Positions 43,032 to 56,294 are shown, numbered from the stretch's first letter. The stretch: 64,000 bases of DNA from Amphibalanus amphitrite (GCF_019059575.1 NW_024881611.1:745001-809000); one strand, 5' to 3'. Numbers and translations are program-made. Notes: generated by a model not told the origin, from the sequence alone.

Positions 43032-46000
43032 GGTACTGTATTTAACGAGAAGCACATCGAACTAGAAGAACAATGCACTTCGGTAATTATTTGCGACCTC
43101 TGAAATACTCTCACACTGATAGATAAAGACTACACGTCTGTGGCTTGGCTCACGCGGCTATTATTAGAATTGCACATGGTAAAAGAACTGAAGCGCCTCT
43201 TTGATCTATTTTCAGTGTTATCTGTGTGCGCTGTCTATGTAGTATGACACAATGCATTATATGGATGTTCCTGTCTTGGACATTTGCCACTTGAGTTGTT
43301 ATGATTGAAGTACGTCTTCAAGCAGACGCTTATGAGAAATAATAAACGAATAATAAACGAAAATGCCTCAACGCTAACGTGAGAAAAACGCAGCCAGGCA
43401 CGGACAGAAAGCATTAAGATCAGTCAAACTGTAAACAATAAATCGGCGTTTCGAATAGAAGAATTACAAACTTATGTATTCAACACACATGAGCCCTAAG
43501 TACACCCAATGTCTTTTTCGCTTTAGCCATGCCTTGACGAAAGGACATGCAAAAAATATTATGCGAGATTTGGACTAGGAACATCGCAGCATTCCAAGTA
43601 ACCAATTTCAACTGACGCTTACCTCATGGACCAGCAATGAACCTTCTCGAAGGGGAACTGAACGCCACGCCGCCAGGTGCATATAACATGATAGAAATCA
43701 CTCGCATACTCAATCTTAGGACATGTCTTTTATTTGCTAGACCTGTCGCATTTTTTCAAGCACATCGTGTTCTACACCGTTCAAGCTGGCCCTGGTTTCC
43801 GCTGCCGACCGGCGCCGAGGCTGTTGTCGAGTGTTGCCAGCTATTTTGAGCCATCAGCGCTTATTTACCATCTGTGCGCGTGACCTGGGCGCCAATGAGT
43901 GTCACCCTGTCGGTATCTGATACAACAGACCAACACACGGTCGAGAAAAGTCACGAAAATGGCCACCGATACGGGGGAGATGGTTGAGCCACTTTGTCTA
44001 CGGACACTGTGGTGAAACCTAATACAAGGGTACATGGTCGCGGGTCAAACCACCACACGTGCACTGTGAGGAGTTTTTTCAGTCGGGGAATAGTGACGGA
44101 AACACAGCGACATGCACACCCACCCTACAATCAAACGTGGTGTGCTTGAAAGGAAACCAGGCTCGGAATGAAGGCGAAACTTTGTGTAAAGCTGACATTT
44201 GAGTCTTCCAAATGCTATGCCTTGCCTCCATCTTGTATGAGTTATCCCTTCTAGTGATTTGAATGGAACAATAATGCGATCTTTATCAATCGATTCTGTT
44301 GTCGATAATGATCGTCCACTAAGTATATTCGACGATCATTATATCACAATTCATATGTTTCTCAGAAATCGTCGTAAAATTCAGCCTGATAAAATCAGGA
44401 AAGCAGCTTTGAAGCGGAAGAAAGCTTTCATGGAACCTCATGAAATTCTACGAAATAGGGTACCAATCGTCGGGTGCATGTATCCTTTCACAGCCATTTT
44501 TATCAAAGGTATGCTTTCTATCTCCCAATTTATACTATCAGCACTAGAACAGTACTGTCTAAAATAATACCCATAACTAGGCGTAGAAGCATAGCCTGAG
44601 TATTGTATTACACGTATTGTTGCATTATATTTTGTTTCATATTTACTGTAGCAGTAAATGCACATGAAGAAGGTCATCTCCCATTAGTCTGCCACAAAAC
44701 AGGAAACTTTATCTCGGTGCGGCCATTCAGACGGCTCAAGTTGCCCCCGCAATCATTTCTCATCACATGGATTCATTTAATGGACCATTGCAGTCACCGC
44801 ATGATGGACTAGGGCGGCTGGGGACTCAGATAGCGGGCACGGATGAGCGATACTGCTACCGTCCATCCGAGGCGCGGGATGCAACTCCAAAGGTCATGAT
44901 GGCTGAATGACGCACAAGAAAAACGAGCCAATGTTAATTTGAACATTAATGTGACTGTTTAGGCTTATAGGTATAGTAGGATATGGGTAAAATCTGACTT
45001 CTTAGAACAGGACTTATCTGACGATATGCTGCGCGCTCTGCTGTCCGCGCGCATAACCAAGCCATGCGGTACAGGCTACTTTCAGGCGTCTGTACTAGTA
45101 ACGCCATCTATGAGTGCGAGTGCAAGTGTCTCCTCTCCATGCACGCACAAAGCGAAAGACGAAAAGCGCATCAAGACCAGGCCAAATTCGCTTCTCTTAC
45201 AGGCCAAAAATACATGGAATCAGTCCAACGAATGGCTAAAGTAGTCACACACATTGCAAAACTCTCACCACTGATGCACGTATGCACTGTCTAGCCTAGC
45301 GTGTACCGAAGTCGATTGAAACCCTGGCTCACGCCGCGCCGCGTACTTGCAGCTATAAAGGAGCTATACCGGCACCGGGGGCAGCTCCGCCATAGCCCTG
45401 ATTAAGGAGCGGGGGAGGGGTGGTGAGGGGAAGGGGTAGGGGCGGGGGTGGGGCGCGGGCGGACTATTACGCGGCTCGATAGTGGTCGGATCGCGCGCTC
45501 GTCTGGGACGCGGTTTACAACCGGCGCTGGCTGGCAGCTCTATGGCCTCGTTACGGGGACACGGGAGACCGCAGCTCGACGGGCATCCAGCGGGGCGGCC
45601 GAGCGCGCCCCGCCGGATATTGCAGATTCCGACAGGCCAGGTGCCGCTCAAAATGAGGAACTTGAGAGGAGGAAAATGTGGTGTGAATCAGGATGGGTTA
45701 CAGTAAATGCAAAATGAAAATGACTGAATCTTCACCAACATTGCAGGTAAATGCCTCTGTTTCTAAGAAATCATAGATACAAGCACAGCACAATAGGGCT
45801 CTCGCGTGTAGGTAAGCCTATCTGAGCACGTGTAGACATAAATACATGATATTAGAAAGGTTTTTTAGTGACAAACGTACTTAGCTCTGCTAAGCTGCAA
45901 GAGGGTCTCATTGTATGCTGTGTTATCCAGTGGGGTCATTACGTCAAACGCTGTGTCAGCCAGAGAGAGAGATTGATGTGATTACCGCCGACAGCGCGGA

Positions 46001-47779
46001 GACGGCGGGGAATCCATGGGCCCAGAACCCCCCTCCCCCTCCCTCCCTCCGGCTGGCTGGAATTACCGTGCCTACACACATAAAAAGCCGTACAGGCTAT
46101 GTTATATGTACTATACTTTCACAACCCAAGGCATATGAGATAAGGAAAATCTAGAAGCTTTTCAGGTGGCCTATGCTAAAGCAAAAGTCGGTTATTCAGG
46201 TACAGAAGAGGCACTTAACTAATGGGCACTAGCCCAGCTGGACAAATGCATTGGATACATTAGGACATATGGAGACGACTGGCGCATATGTCAGATTTGA
46301 TAAATGAAGCAGACTGTTATGACGGTGTGTTCATATTCTCCGATGTCATTAGTGATTTGCCCGTAATCGCGGCCTGAAGCGAGAAACCTCATCAACATTA
46401 ATTGGGTAAGAGGATCACAATAATTCTCCATAATTAATAAGCACACAAGCGCACTGATGAATGATCTAATATCCGCCAACAGACTAGGCTGGGCAATTCA
46501 AGAGCAGAGCAATGACGCTGATACCCTACTGTATTTCACACATTTAGCCTCAGTGACCCCAGGAAAGCCCAAGCGTCGACAAAGCTAGAACCGTCGCCGA
46601 CTCCGCCACGAAACAGCGCCGCCCTAATCCTCCTCTCATTTTCTGGAGCTGACTGATATCCGACTCGGCTCGGTCTCGGCGGCAGGAGGTCGCGAATTAC
46701 ACCGCGTGCCATTTAAAAACAGACCGGGCCTCTTCAGCGGTGGAGCCGTCTCAAAAGGAGCGCCGGCGGCCACTCTCGGCCCAAACGCAGCGCGCCTGTC
46801 CCGTTCGGGACAAACAACTCAGCCTTTCTATTCAGGCTGATGACCGACTTCATCAGACGTCGGACGCTGATAAAAACAAAATGCCCGGCCGGCTGTTGCT
46901 GAGGGCCGCCCGGATAGGTCGTCGTGGGCAAATATTTCCCCACGGTACGACTATATCAGAGTTCAGCTCGATCGAGTCCACAGCGCGCGCAGACCGCCCT
47001 CCGGCCGACCTGACCCATTCACCGCCCACCGATCCGTCCGGAGCAACTCAGGCGTCTCAGCCAGCCCCAGCGCGGCGCTGTCCGTCTGTCTCAGAGGTGG
47101 TCCGTCTAGCCGTTGCCATAGATCCCAGTGGACCGCGACAGACGACTCGCACATTTCACCACAAGCCACCTAATCTCGGGACCTCGCCAATAAATCGGAA
47201 TGAAACCGCGACCATTGTCATTACGGAGAGCATTACTGGCCCGCAGGACTATAGGGATGAGCAATCACGGCGGCGAAACGACGACCACTAGACTGGTCGG
47301 TTAATGGACCAGACGCGACCGGGAGCGTGCAGGAGAATCGACCCGTGAACCGCGAGATGAGCGCAAAGTGGAGGTGAAAAGAACGATGCATTTGTGTCAG
47401 TTTTGTGCAGCTTGGAGAAACCGAGTTTCTCAGCTTGATTTGATTATTTTAGATGCGAGTGTATCGCTTATTCACCCTGACAAGTAAATAAGACGTTCAT
47501 TCGAACGACTTGACTCTTATGTAGGCTGATTCGAGGATGCCGTCAATACGAATGGACAATTGACATATCCTTATGAAAAAGATCGTGGTATAGGTACTTT
47601 GATATAATTAGGTACAAACCTCAGGGCGGCTGATTTTTGTCTACTGTTTTCTGGCTCAAATATGCTACCAAATTAATATGGAATATAAATGACAAAATTT
47701 CTCTTTTAACTAACTAAAATCTACAAAACCAAGCACAAGCCCAGGCGAGCACAGCGAGCACAGCGAGTGAGAAAGTGAC
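43032..47779. other. Long ACSF2 intron segment without recognised gene
   Basis: No supported exon on either strand. 45380-45620 and 46600-47290 are GC-richer. The longest open frame (46740-47291, +, 183 codons, rich in Pro, Ser, Thr and Arg) lacks any recognised domain, start context or splice evidence, so it is not called. No transposon ends could be paired. Confidence 0.35.
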
Positions 47780-47782
47780 TTA

Positions 47783-48195
47783 AGGCCGCCCCACACTGGA
47801 ACTCGCATGCGGGTTTTGAGTTTGCGGGCATAATACTTAACCATGGAGTGATAAGACCGTTCCCTTATGATAACTTCATGAATGCAGTGAAGCCGGTACA
47901 CCTTCAGAAACTTACATATAGTCGCAATACCAGCGCAACGAACCAAAATTCGACTCCAACGAAAAACCCGCAAACCTCGCAGAACTCGCAGACCTCGCAG
48001 CGAGGAAAATCGAAAGTTGGCTCAAAATTAACTTTTGGAATGCGATACAAGGTCGCTCTCAAGCTAAAAACATGCAGACACGGTTGTTAGATGGTAGTGT
48101 GGGTCACTCAGCTTAGATTGCACTATCTGATTTTGAAGAAACCGCAAAACTCAAAAACTCGCAACCCGCATGCGGGGTCCAGTGTGGGGCGGCCT
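47783..48195. mobile_element. Harbinger-like MITE, 413 bp
   Basis: Inverted ends AGGCCGCCCCACACTGGA, followed by CTCGCATGCGGGTT on both sides, and a 3-bp duplication TTA at 47780-47782 and 48196-48198. Short TIR plus TTA fits PIF/Harbinger. A CGCAGAACTCGCAGACCTCG-like repeat lies at 47966-48005. No coding capacity. Confidence 0.75.
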
Positions 48196-48198
48196 TTA

Positions 48199-49292
48199 CA
48201 GTCGGTGGCCATTGCCTCCCACGTCCCACCTGCACGGGACACCTCCCATCGCCTCCCACGTCCCACCTGCACGGGACACGCCCCCACCGTCCGGTGTCGG
48301 TGTCATCATCGGCCGGCCACTTGGGGCCGTCTCAGCGCCGGGAAACCCGGGGGATCGGATCGAGCCCGGTGGCGACACAGTCCGACAGGCGACACCGCCA
48401 GGTACCGGGCGGGGGCGGCGGCCGTCCGGGCGGGGGCGGCGGCGGGGGCTGCGGCGGCGGTCCGCAGGGGCGGGTATGTCGCTGACCGAGTGGGCTCAGC
48501 GCCAGTGCTGACCCTGCAGCTCTCTGTGAGCGTCTCCTGGCCGCCGTCAGCAGATCAATCCCATGCAGGCCGCCGATGGCCGCGGCGCACAATGGGACCC
48601 CGCGGTCTGCCTCTGTGTGAGACCCGGACTGTTTGCGTGCGGCCGGCCGACGCCGGCGGAACGTATGGGGGTGTTTGTGTGGTCAGCTGACCACGCCCGA
48701 TCGAGATGTCAACAGACGCCATCGACAATGTCGTAAACGTACAGATACAAAGGGACAGTGTTGCGGGAGAGGTTTCCGGCTGACCAGGCTGCAGGTTAGT
48801 AGCGAATGACTTACGCCGTCCGATCAGTAGCTCATCAACAACAACTGCTTCATTAGCAAGACATCATCTTAAAAATTGCATCTGAAGAAGATTTGGAAAA
48901 GAAAAGACATCTCTGAATGACCACTTCGGTTGGACGACCAGGCAAACGTGCAGGAATAATTTAGCTGCAATAGCTTATCAATCAAATGCAAACCGATCTA
49001 GCTGTTTCTTTTCTATACCTACCCAACAATTTTAGTCAGACACGTTTTCCCTTGACTACAAAAGCGAACAGCATCACCACTCATTCACCAGCATCATCAT
49101 CATCAAGAAGCAACATAGTGCAGAAGCTTCTTCACGTTCATGTATGAAGTTTCATGCATTCATGCTTCTTCATAGACTATAAAGTGACATCAAAGTACTT
49201 CAAGTCTTCATTTAACTTTACACCCTCTAGGCTGTAATTCTATTTTATGTAGCGAAATATAGATAGCTTATAGCTATCACAAAATGAAATGT
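48199..49292. other. Intronic segment with GC-rich repeats
   Basis: A tandem duplication of about 39 bp (CCTCCCACGTCCCACCTGCACGGGACAC) lies at 48212-48284, and a GGGCGGGGGCGGCGG-rich stretch at 48400-48475 could form G-quadruplexes. Remaining sequence is unremarkable. Confidence 0.5.
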
Positions 49293-49295
49293 AGG

Positions 49296-49852
49296 GTGCG
49301 TTCTTTGAACAGATTTCACGTGAAATTTCACGTGGAATCGGAAGTCAGGCCGTTCTTTGCCGATTCCACGCGGAATTTCACGTGAAATCCCGCGGAATTC
49401 CACGTGAAATACGGGAATCGGAAAAGCTTGTCCCGAGCGTTTTTTTCAAGATGGCGACGCCCAGTGGAGGAGGGAATGTGAATGTGTGCGTATGATATGG
49501 ACTGGTTTTGCGGAATATGTTACTAAAATGTTACCGTTTTTACCAAAAACCTTTTTAGGGATTGTTTCCGCTGTTACTAACCAGCAAACTGGTGTGGAAA
49601 TATTAACCGGTAGGTATTCTTACAAGCTGTATGCACACCAGGGACTTTTCTATAAAAACTCCATCTGCCTCTGTAACTTACCGACAATACAAGCAACGCT
49701 AATTCAATGCATGTTTCACAAATCTGGGCATATTACATTTATGAAGCCTCTGCGACAATTGCGCCGTGAAATTCCCGTGCGGTCGGCAAAGAACGCATCA
49801 GCTGACTGAGCCGTGAAATTTCACGTGAAATTTCCGTGCAAAGAACGCACCC
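49296..49852. mobile_element. MITE with GGGTGCGTTCTTTG ends
   Basis: Inverted ends GGGTGCGTTCTTTG with a 3-bp duplication GTA (49293-49295 and 49853-49855). The TIR continues into a cluster of ACGTGAAATTTCACGT palindromes on both sides. A 107-codon frame at 49486-49809 runs into the right TIR and has no recognised domain. PIF/Harbinger-like by TSD length. Confidence 0.75.
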
Positions 49853-49855
49853 GTA

Positions 49856-52644
49856 TTTTCTTGTCTGTCGAGCAATGCCTGAGTTCGTAAGTGAATGTTA
49901 CTTCCATTGGCTGTGCTTTTACAATTAAAAGTCATATCAGGACAATTCACTTATGAAGATCAGCGATCATTGATAATAGCCCGAACTTGGAGTTACGGAG
50001 CGAGAACGCTTGAGGTTTCAGCAGACCTTCATTATGAAGCTCGGAGCGGATAAAAGCCGTATCGTGAGTCACTGAAAAAGATGGCTGCAGCTGAATGAGA
50101 CTTACAGAAACGGCTCTACTGACGAACTGCTTGTGTTTTTCGTTCGACTTGCAGAGAAACACCGACTGCATTAGAATAAATCATGATAAAATAACAATTC
50201 AACTTCAAAGTTTATTATGCTGTGACTACCGTTAAAACTTTCACAATGATTACATTAACGAGTTCAAAACTTGCGATAAGCCGCTCCTGTTATCCAAAGC
50301 TTTTACCGTTTTATTACTATACGGTGCAGATGAAGAGTGCTTAGCCGCATCACCAAGCTAAAGTTTCCGTACTTCAACGAAGGCTTTTGTTGGTAACTGT
50401 TTTCATCTAAACCCCGATGTCTTGTTGTCATCCTGCTCTCTCAAAATAGAAGTCGGTAGTGCAAATTTTATATGCAGCTAACGCACTCTGGTCTCTGCGT
50501 AGCGCAAGCCTCATTTCAAGTTGTTGAGTGCTCGTGTACAATCCACTGAAATAATTTGTTACTTCGCGGAATGTGCTTAAGCATATTTCTATCATTTTCA
50601 TGGTAGACAAAAGTCCCAACTCCCAAAGACAATGATCAATATTCATACCATTTTGAGAGGCGCCGCATGGATAAGAAATCTTAACTTCAAAATTTTCGGC
50701 CAATTTTAGGTTTTATTAGTACTTGATCATGCGTACCCATTCCTCGGAGATTTAGGCGTACCATTGCCATCCTGAGAAGTCCCAATCGGTCCCGCTCTGT
50801 CGCTGCCACCGTCGGATGATCGATTTATCGACCGGACAGGCCGTCGGGCCGGGCCGCTAACTTCGTTTGTGCTAATGCGCTGAGAAATTGGGTGATCTCA
50901 TGACGGTATCGCACGCGCTGACAGACCTGATCTGGGGGTGTCCGACGGAGGACACTATAGGGAGGGCGACCGGTAAACGAATAAACTGCTACGGAAGACG
51001 TGGCAGACAACAGGTGGTGATGTCACCTGGACAGGACGCGTGTGACGATAAATATAGATTTGTCAGATTGACATTTAAGTCATGGAAGTAGGAGTGATTC
51101 TAAGCCAACACCCATGCAACACTATAAGACTGTGACAAAGACAGCATCTTTCAACTTTCATTTAAAAAAGCGGAATCATAAGCAAAGAAAACATATTATG
51201 TAGTTCATATTTCATCAGATTTATTCCCTAACAACTCAAGAGCAACACGAAATGGAAGACAAAAGTGACCCGGTCGCACCGATAACAATATTCTAGCCTA
51301 TTTCACGGCAGGAGTCTCAGAGGTCGCAGGAATACGAGGTAGCACAGGCTCATACTGACCGATAAATATTCACCGGAGAGTGGGCCAATGTTTTCGTGAG
51401 CGTTGGCGGCATAACAGCCGCAGAACAGGACCGGTGAATACTGAACAGGCGGCCAGCCACATGGCAGCGCCCGTGCACCTCTGCCCGAGCTGCCTCAGGA
51501 ATAAAGAACAACCACGCCGGAAACGTACATCACACACCGCACTATTCATTATTCAGAGCTGAGATGGCTCGTAGCGAATGCATGAGAGCACCGGGGACTG
51601 TATTTTTGTGTTCAGTATTATTGCGTGCTATATTCAGGCTGATGGAGATATATTTTGGCAGCAGCTTTTCATTTAAATTAAGTCAAAAGCTTGTTTTCAA
51701 GTGAGCAGGTATCTTTTCCTTCGGTTATGCATGGGCTATCAATAAAGTGGTTAGCGACATTTTGTAGCTTTTTTACTTCATGAAAAAATCGTTATCGATA
51801 TTCACCCCTCTAAGACTTCATGGATAATCCCACCCACACATGCTAAAGTGGCTGACTCGTTGATGACAGGCACACGAGCCGATTGTATTTCAGGCCCGGC
51901 GGAGGGGAACCTCCGACCAGCTGGGCGCACCCTGACCCCACAGCAGCCGTGCCGGGAATCCCCGGGCATCGTGATCTCTTTCGTCGCCATCATCAGGGAT
52001 CCGAATGGAATGCAGGGCAATGGCATGCCAGGGCTGCTTAGGAAACTGGGGTGCTGCAACGATGAACTTGAGTGACGCACAATTTGGTCATAATGTGAGC
52101 CCCAATACCCAGTGCGTGCAGAATAAAGTCCATGGCGGCATGACTTTATGAAAACCACAAGAGATCGTATTTTGGCCAGGTAGGTACTATACATAACATA
52201 AAGGCTGCACTCAAAATAGCCTGATCGTTGGACACTGAACAAGCTAAGCACTAAGGCCAGTAACAAGATTCCAATCATTTTTTTTTCTAGAGAGGTTTTT
52301 CCAGAGGTTTTCTAGAGGTTTGTGCGAAAGTGTCAGCGTTTGTTACCATGACTACTGCAGGCCTCGTTTGGTACAGTCTACTGACTGATAATGGGCACAA
52401 TCGTCTTCACTCCTCGGCAGATTATGCGTCATTTGTTCGATAAATGCTGTCCGATAGCACTTTGCCAGCTGCTGACACCGGCGCAGAGGCAGACGTTAAT
52501 TACCATAACAATGACAAACGCAGCCCTGTGTAGGCCACTTGACGGTGGCTTGCGAATGATAAACATCGCGGCAGGCAGTTACACAACGCTAAGGTACAGG
52601 AGCGGGCAGGGTGACGACAGCGATGCGACTGATGAAAAAATAGC
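49856..52644. other. Intronic segment without recognised gene
   Basis: No supported exon or paired element ends on either strand. Confidence 0.35.
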
Positions 52645-52652
52645 ATTGAAAG

Positions 52653-52953
52653 CAGGGCTTCGGAGTCGGAGTCGGAGTCGGAGTCGGAGTCGGTCGGAGT
52701 CGACAGTTGTGACCGGAGTCGGAGTCGGAGTCGGAGTCGATTTTAGAAACCTGAGCCGGAGTCGGAGTCGGAGTCACCGAAAATCTGTCGACTCCGCAGC
52801 CCTGCTAGGTCTGCGGAGTCGGAGTCGGGAGTTGGAGTCGGTCGGAGTCGACAATTCTGCCCGGAGTCGGAGTCGGAGTCGGAGCTGGTTTTTGAAAGCC
52901 GGAGTCGGAGTCGGAGTCGGAGTCGCCGAAAATCCATCGACTCTGCAGCCCTG
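52653..52953. mobile_element. hAT-type MITE made of GGAGTC repeats
   Basis: Ends CAGGGCTTCGGAGTCGG and, in reverse, CAGGGCTGCAGAGTCG, with a perfect 8-bp duplication ATTGAAAG at 52645-52652 and 52954-52961. The 301-bp body is two tandem copies of about 150 bp, each dominated by GGAGTC hexamers. Hexamer translation gives RSRSRS, which is not a real SR protein. A diverged relative lies near 18695-18790. Confidence 0.85.
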
Positions 52954-52961
52954 ATTGAAAG

Positions 52962-53934
52962 ATATTCTGAAATTGTCAGATCCTTCATGTTCACCGTTGA
53001 ATATCAGAGAATTTATGAGAACTGAAGGTTATGCTCTGTGATTCTCAGAAAGGCATTCTGTTCTGGCCCGGTGGCGTACATAAACTGTCAGCAGCACGGA
53101 AGTTTGGTCTCGATTATTTCCTGGGAGATCAAGGCACAGTGCCAGGAAAAACTGTTGCGCAGGCACTAACATCGACCAGTGAGTGTTACGCCTCTCAGTT
53201 AACATCACTTTTTAGAAACGAAAGTTTTATGAGTTGTAAAACCTCTTGTGACGATTCTTGGCATCTGTTGGCACGGTAACAGTCCAGCCATGCAGCCGAA
53301 TCTCATGAGCTTTTCCACCACGAAGCATTACCGGAGGGAAAGGTCATCATTTCAAAATACTCGTTTCACCGTGGCAACATCACTTGGTCGCATATAAAAC
53401 TACTGACAGTTACTTGCTGGAAATGAATCTGAGCCAGCGCGAGCGCATGGATGAATAGTGAACACCACAACAAGAACACAGATGTATGCATGTCGTACCT
53501 CACTAGGCTACGAAAAACGCAACTGAACGACGCACACCGCTACAAACTAGCTACGACATCCTCAGCCAGCAACAGCAAAGCCACTTATTAAAACCTGATC
53601 CGAGCATCTCAGCCCAATTTTGTCGCGCTACTACATGACTTCAGGTAACAGCGGCCCAAGTTCAGGGTAGCGAGGTGACCGCAGCTAGGAGCGAAGCAAC
53701 CGCAGGCCAGTGGGAGGAATAAGAGACGCCTTCGGTCAGCCGGCCATCGCGCTCACTGGCCGCGTGCCTCCGTATCCATTACCCACTTAGGTGACCGAGC
53801 GGCGGCCGCACACGGGACGGAAGCCCGGCGCCGTAGCCGCCGAGACGGCACGGACGGAGGGAGACGGGGGAGGATGGGAGAGGAGACGGAAGGTGGGAGG
53901 AAAAGAAGGAGGAATGGACTAGTCGATGGAAGAG

Positions 53935-53936
<2 letters not shown>
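52962..53936. other. Intronic segment without recognised gene
   Basis: No supported feature. 53810-53930 is purine-rich and leads into the GA microsatellite. Confidence 0.35.

Positions 53937-54016
<80 letters not shown>
53937..54016. repeat. (GA)n microsatellite
   Basis: About 39 uninterrupted GA dinucleotides. Flanks are also purine-rich. The complementary strand gives an SL-repeat open frame that is an artefact. Confidence 0.95.
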
Positions 54017-54017
<1 letters not shown>

Positions 54018-54367
54018 CCAGAGGGAGGAAGGTGAAAGAAGAGAATGATAGAAGGGAGCGATGTGAAACAAGGGAGAAGCATCACAAAACAGAACATACT
54101 AAAAAAGAGCCAACGCCCGATGAGTGGCTGGGTAACTGAGTAGCTGAGAGCGCTAAGGGTTAGATCACATCGGCAGCGGACGGCGGAGGACGGCGGCCGA
54201 GTGACGCCAGCCTGCCGCAAATGAGGCCGCCTCAATGTGTGCCATCACGGAAATAGATGCCGAAAATGACGGCCTGTAAATGGAGCTGGGCGCGACTGAA
54301 AGGAGGCCGTTAGTGCCGCCTGTCAGTCACAGGACGCGCCGACGAGTGGGGGGAGGGGGGGGCTCAC

Positions 54368-54509
54368 CGAGGCCTCCAGCACGTCCGGGTGCGTCATCAG
54401 GAAGTCCTCCACCTCGGTCGGGTAGATGTTCTCCCCGCCGCGGATCACCATGTCCTTGGCACGGCCGACGATCTTCACGTAGCCGTCCTCGTTCATTACC
54501 GCCACGTCA
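54368..54509 (-). CDS. ACSF2-like acyl-CoA synthetase, exon with hinge motif
   Basis: A 142-nt internal exon on the - strand. It starts in the third base of a Gly codon, giving the expected GD-V junction, and ends in phase 0 before GTGAGC. It encodes [20 protein letters not shown] then [16 protein letters not shown], the A8 hinge motif of ANL adenylating enzymes around which the C-terminal domain rotates. It is followed in frame by the 40085-40195 exon across a 14.2-kb intron. Upstream exons with the ATP-binding core are not found in the remaining 9.5 kb and probably lie beyond 64000. A duplicated acceptor lies 29 bp upstream (see findings). Confidence 0.9.
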
Positions 54510-56267
54510 CTGGAGACACACATATGCGTATTACGTCACTGGAGGCACATAAATGCATGTTTCCGAAGGAGGAAACAACTAAATTCTACAACACAAAGCA
54601 TTGTCACTGAAGGCATGGCTAGGCCGAAAGTCTTTTTTCAAACACGAGCGCATGAGGCATGTCCGAACGCTATTTAACTTCAAACGTGGACAACTACTGA
54701 ACGTTTAAACGATTGGACATGTATAGGATCCTATGCACTACTGAAGACATTCACAATGCATAATGCATCATGGACAGCATGCACAATACGACGCTCGAGA
54801 CAGGCACATTACACACTGCACAGTGGACAGCAGACACACAAAGTTAGCTATGCATGCAAGACCATGATCGGTTCATATATGCACATTCTGCAATATGCTG
54901 CAATACAATACATACCAGCATAAGCACACCGAGTATGGTTAGTGGTTACTGTCAGTGTCACGTAACGTCCACCATTCGATATTGCGAGTCATCAAATAAG
55001 TCTACATCGACACAAATCGCCTAACATGCGGAAACTTTCCGTATCAATCACCCACCCACATACGCCACCCGCCGCAGTTGATCACGGCTAATCATGAGAC
55101 CGCTGAGACGCGCGTTGGCAGCCACAGGAGAAACAGACGTTCCTGGACGGATCGCCGCATTAGCAGGGCGTTAATACGGCAGCGGCCAGCTAATACTCTG
55201 CGGGCTAATCAGGCGGCGAGTGCCAGCGGCGCTGTGACTGCGCGCGTCACACACCAGCCTCTGCTGACTGGCACCAGCCGCCGGCCGCCGCTATTCATGT
55301 ATACATCCATCTATTATGTAGATCGCGCCTCCTGTCCTATTATGCCCGCCGGGCGTATGGACCACCTGCCCGCGGCGACCAGCGGACCTGACCGCGGCGA
55401 CCAGCCGGCCTGACCGCGCCCCCGCCGGGAGAGCAGACCCGTACACGGGAAAATTACACCGCTATTTTTCAGAACTAACTGCGAAAAACGTCCGAGTGGG
55501 TGGATTTATGGGGCCGTAGTTTGGAAGCGACATAACTCATCAGGTATGTGAATGGTCCGGCCATTAGTTAATGCATTGTTAAATGATTAAGCAGTTAGCA
55601 GACCTTGCAAGTTGCCACATTTACGACGCTATTTCAGCTCGATTTCTTTCTCAGCTGAATTTAACAACTTCTGCCACACTGCAGCTCTTCGCGCATCTCC
55701 CAATCACACAGTTTTCCTCTACCCGTCCACCTAAATAAAGGGAACGTTTGGACTTTGGGCTAATGTCGGGGGCACTCTGGCGACACTCTCCCACCAGCTC
55801 CGGCGCCTCGCGAGACGTGTGAAATGACGAGCGGTCGGCTGGGCTGGGCGAGTCGGCTCGGCTCGGCTCCATTACTGCCGGGTTGTGTTGCCTCCACAGC
55901 TGTGCAGGACTCCCAACGGTGAGTCGACGCCACGCCGAGGGGACGGGCGAGTGGCCAGCACTGGCGATTGTGGTGTTTTAGAGCTCGTTTTAGTGCTAGT
56001 AGTGACGCTAGACCACTTGAACTATGTAGAGAGCACCGAGGAGATTGCGTGCAGCATATTGGCAGCGGCTGGTAGCGGTTGGCCATTCGACCTGTCGGTT
56101 AGACTCTTTGCAACAAATGTCCGTGGGCTATTTAACATTGACAAGTCAATAGCTTTCAACGTTTGCCAATTTACTCTGCCGTACGAAAGCACGGGCATTA
56201 TTCCGCCCAAACAACCCTGCCGAGAGTGCACAGCTATCGGCTGAATAGTGACCGGCGTTCAGCCTAA
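54510..56267. other. Probable ACSF2 intron upstream of the visible exons
   Basis: No exon recognised. Only a duplicated splice acceptor (54530-54545) and GC-rich patches (55080-55430) are notable. Confidence 0.4.
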
Positions 56268-56294
56268 CTGGACTCCAGGCACGTACCCAGGATT

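Noticed and set aside
46740-47291. 183-codon + strand frame without simple repeats
   Set aside because: It is the best unexplained open frame, but it lacks recognised motifs, splice or promoter support, and lies in GC-rich DNA where long frames occur by chance. Left uncalled.
52391-52954. 187-codon frame with RSRSRS repeats resembling an SR splicing protein
   Set aside because: The RS region is the GGAGTC hexamer array of a hAT MITE with target duplications; no RNA-binding domain.
53753-54235. 160-codon - strand frame with a hydrophobic LSLSLS stretch that mimics a membrane protein
   Set aside because: The stretch is the reverse complement of the (GA)n microsatellite.
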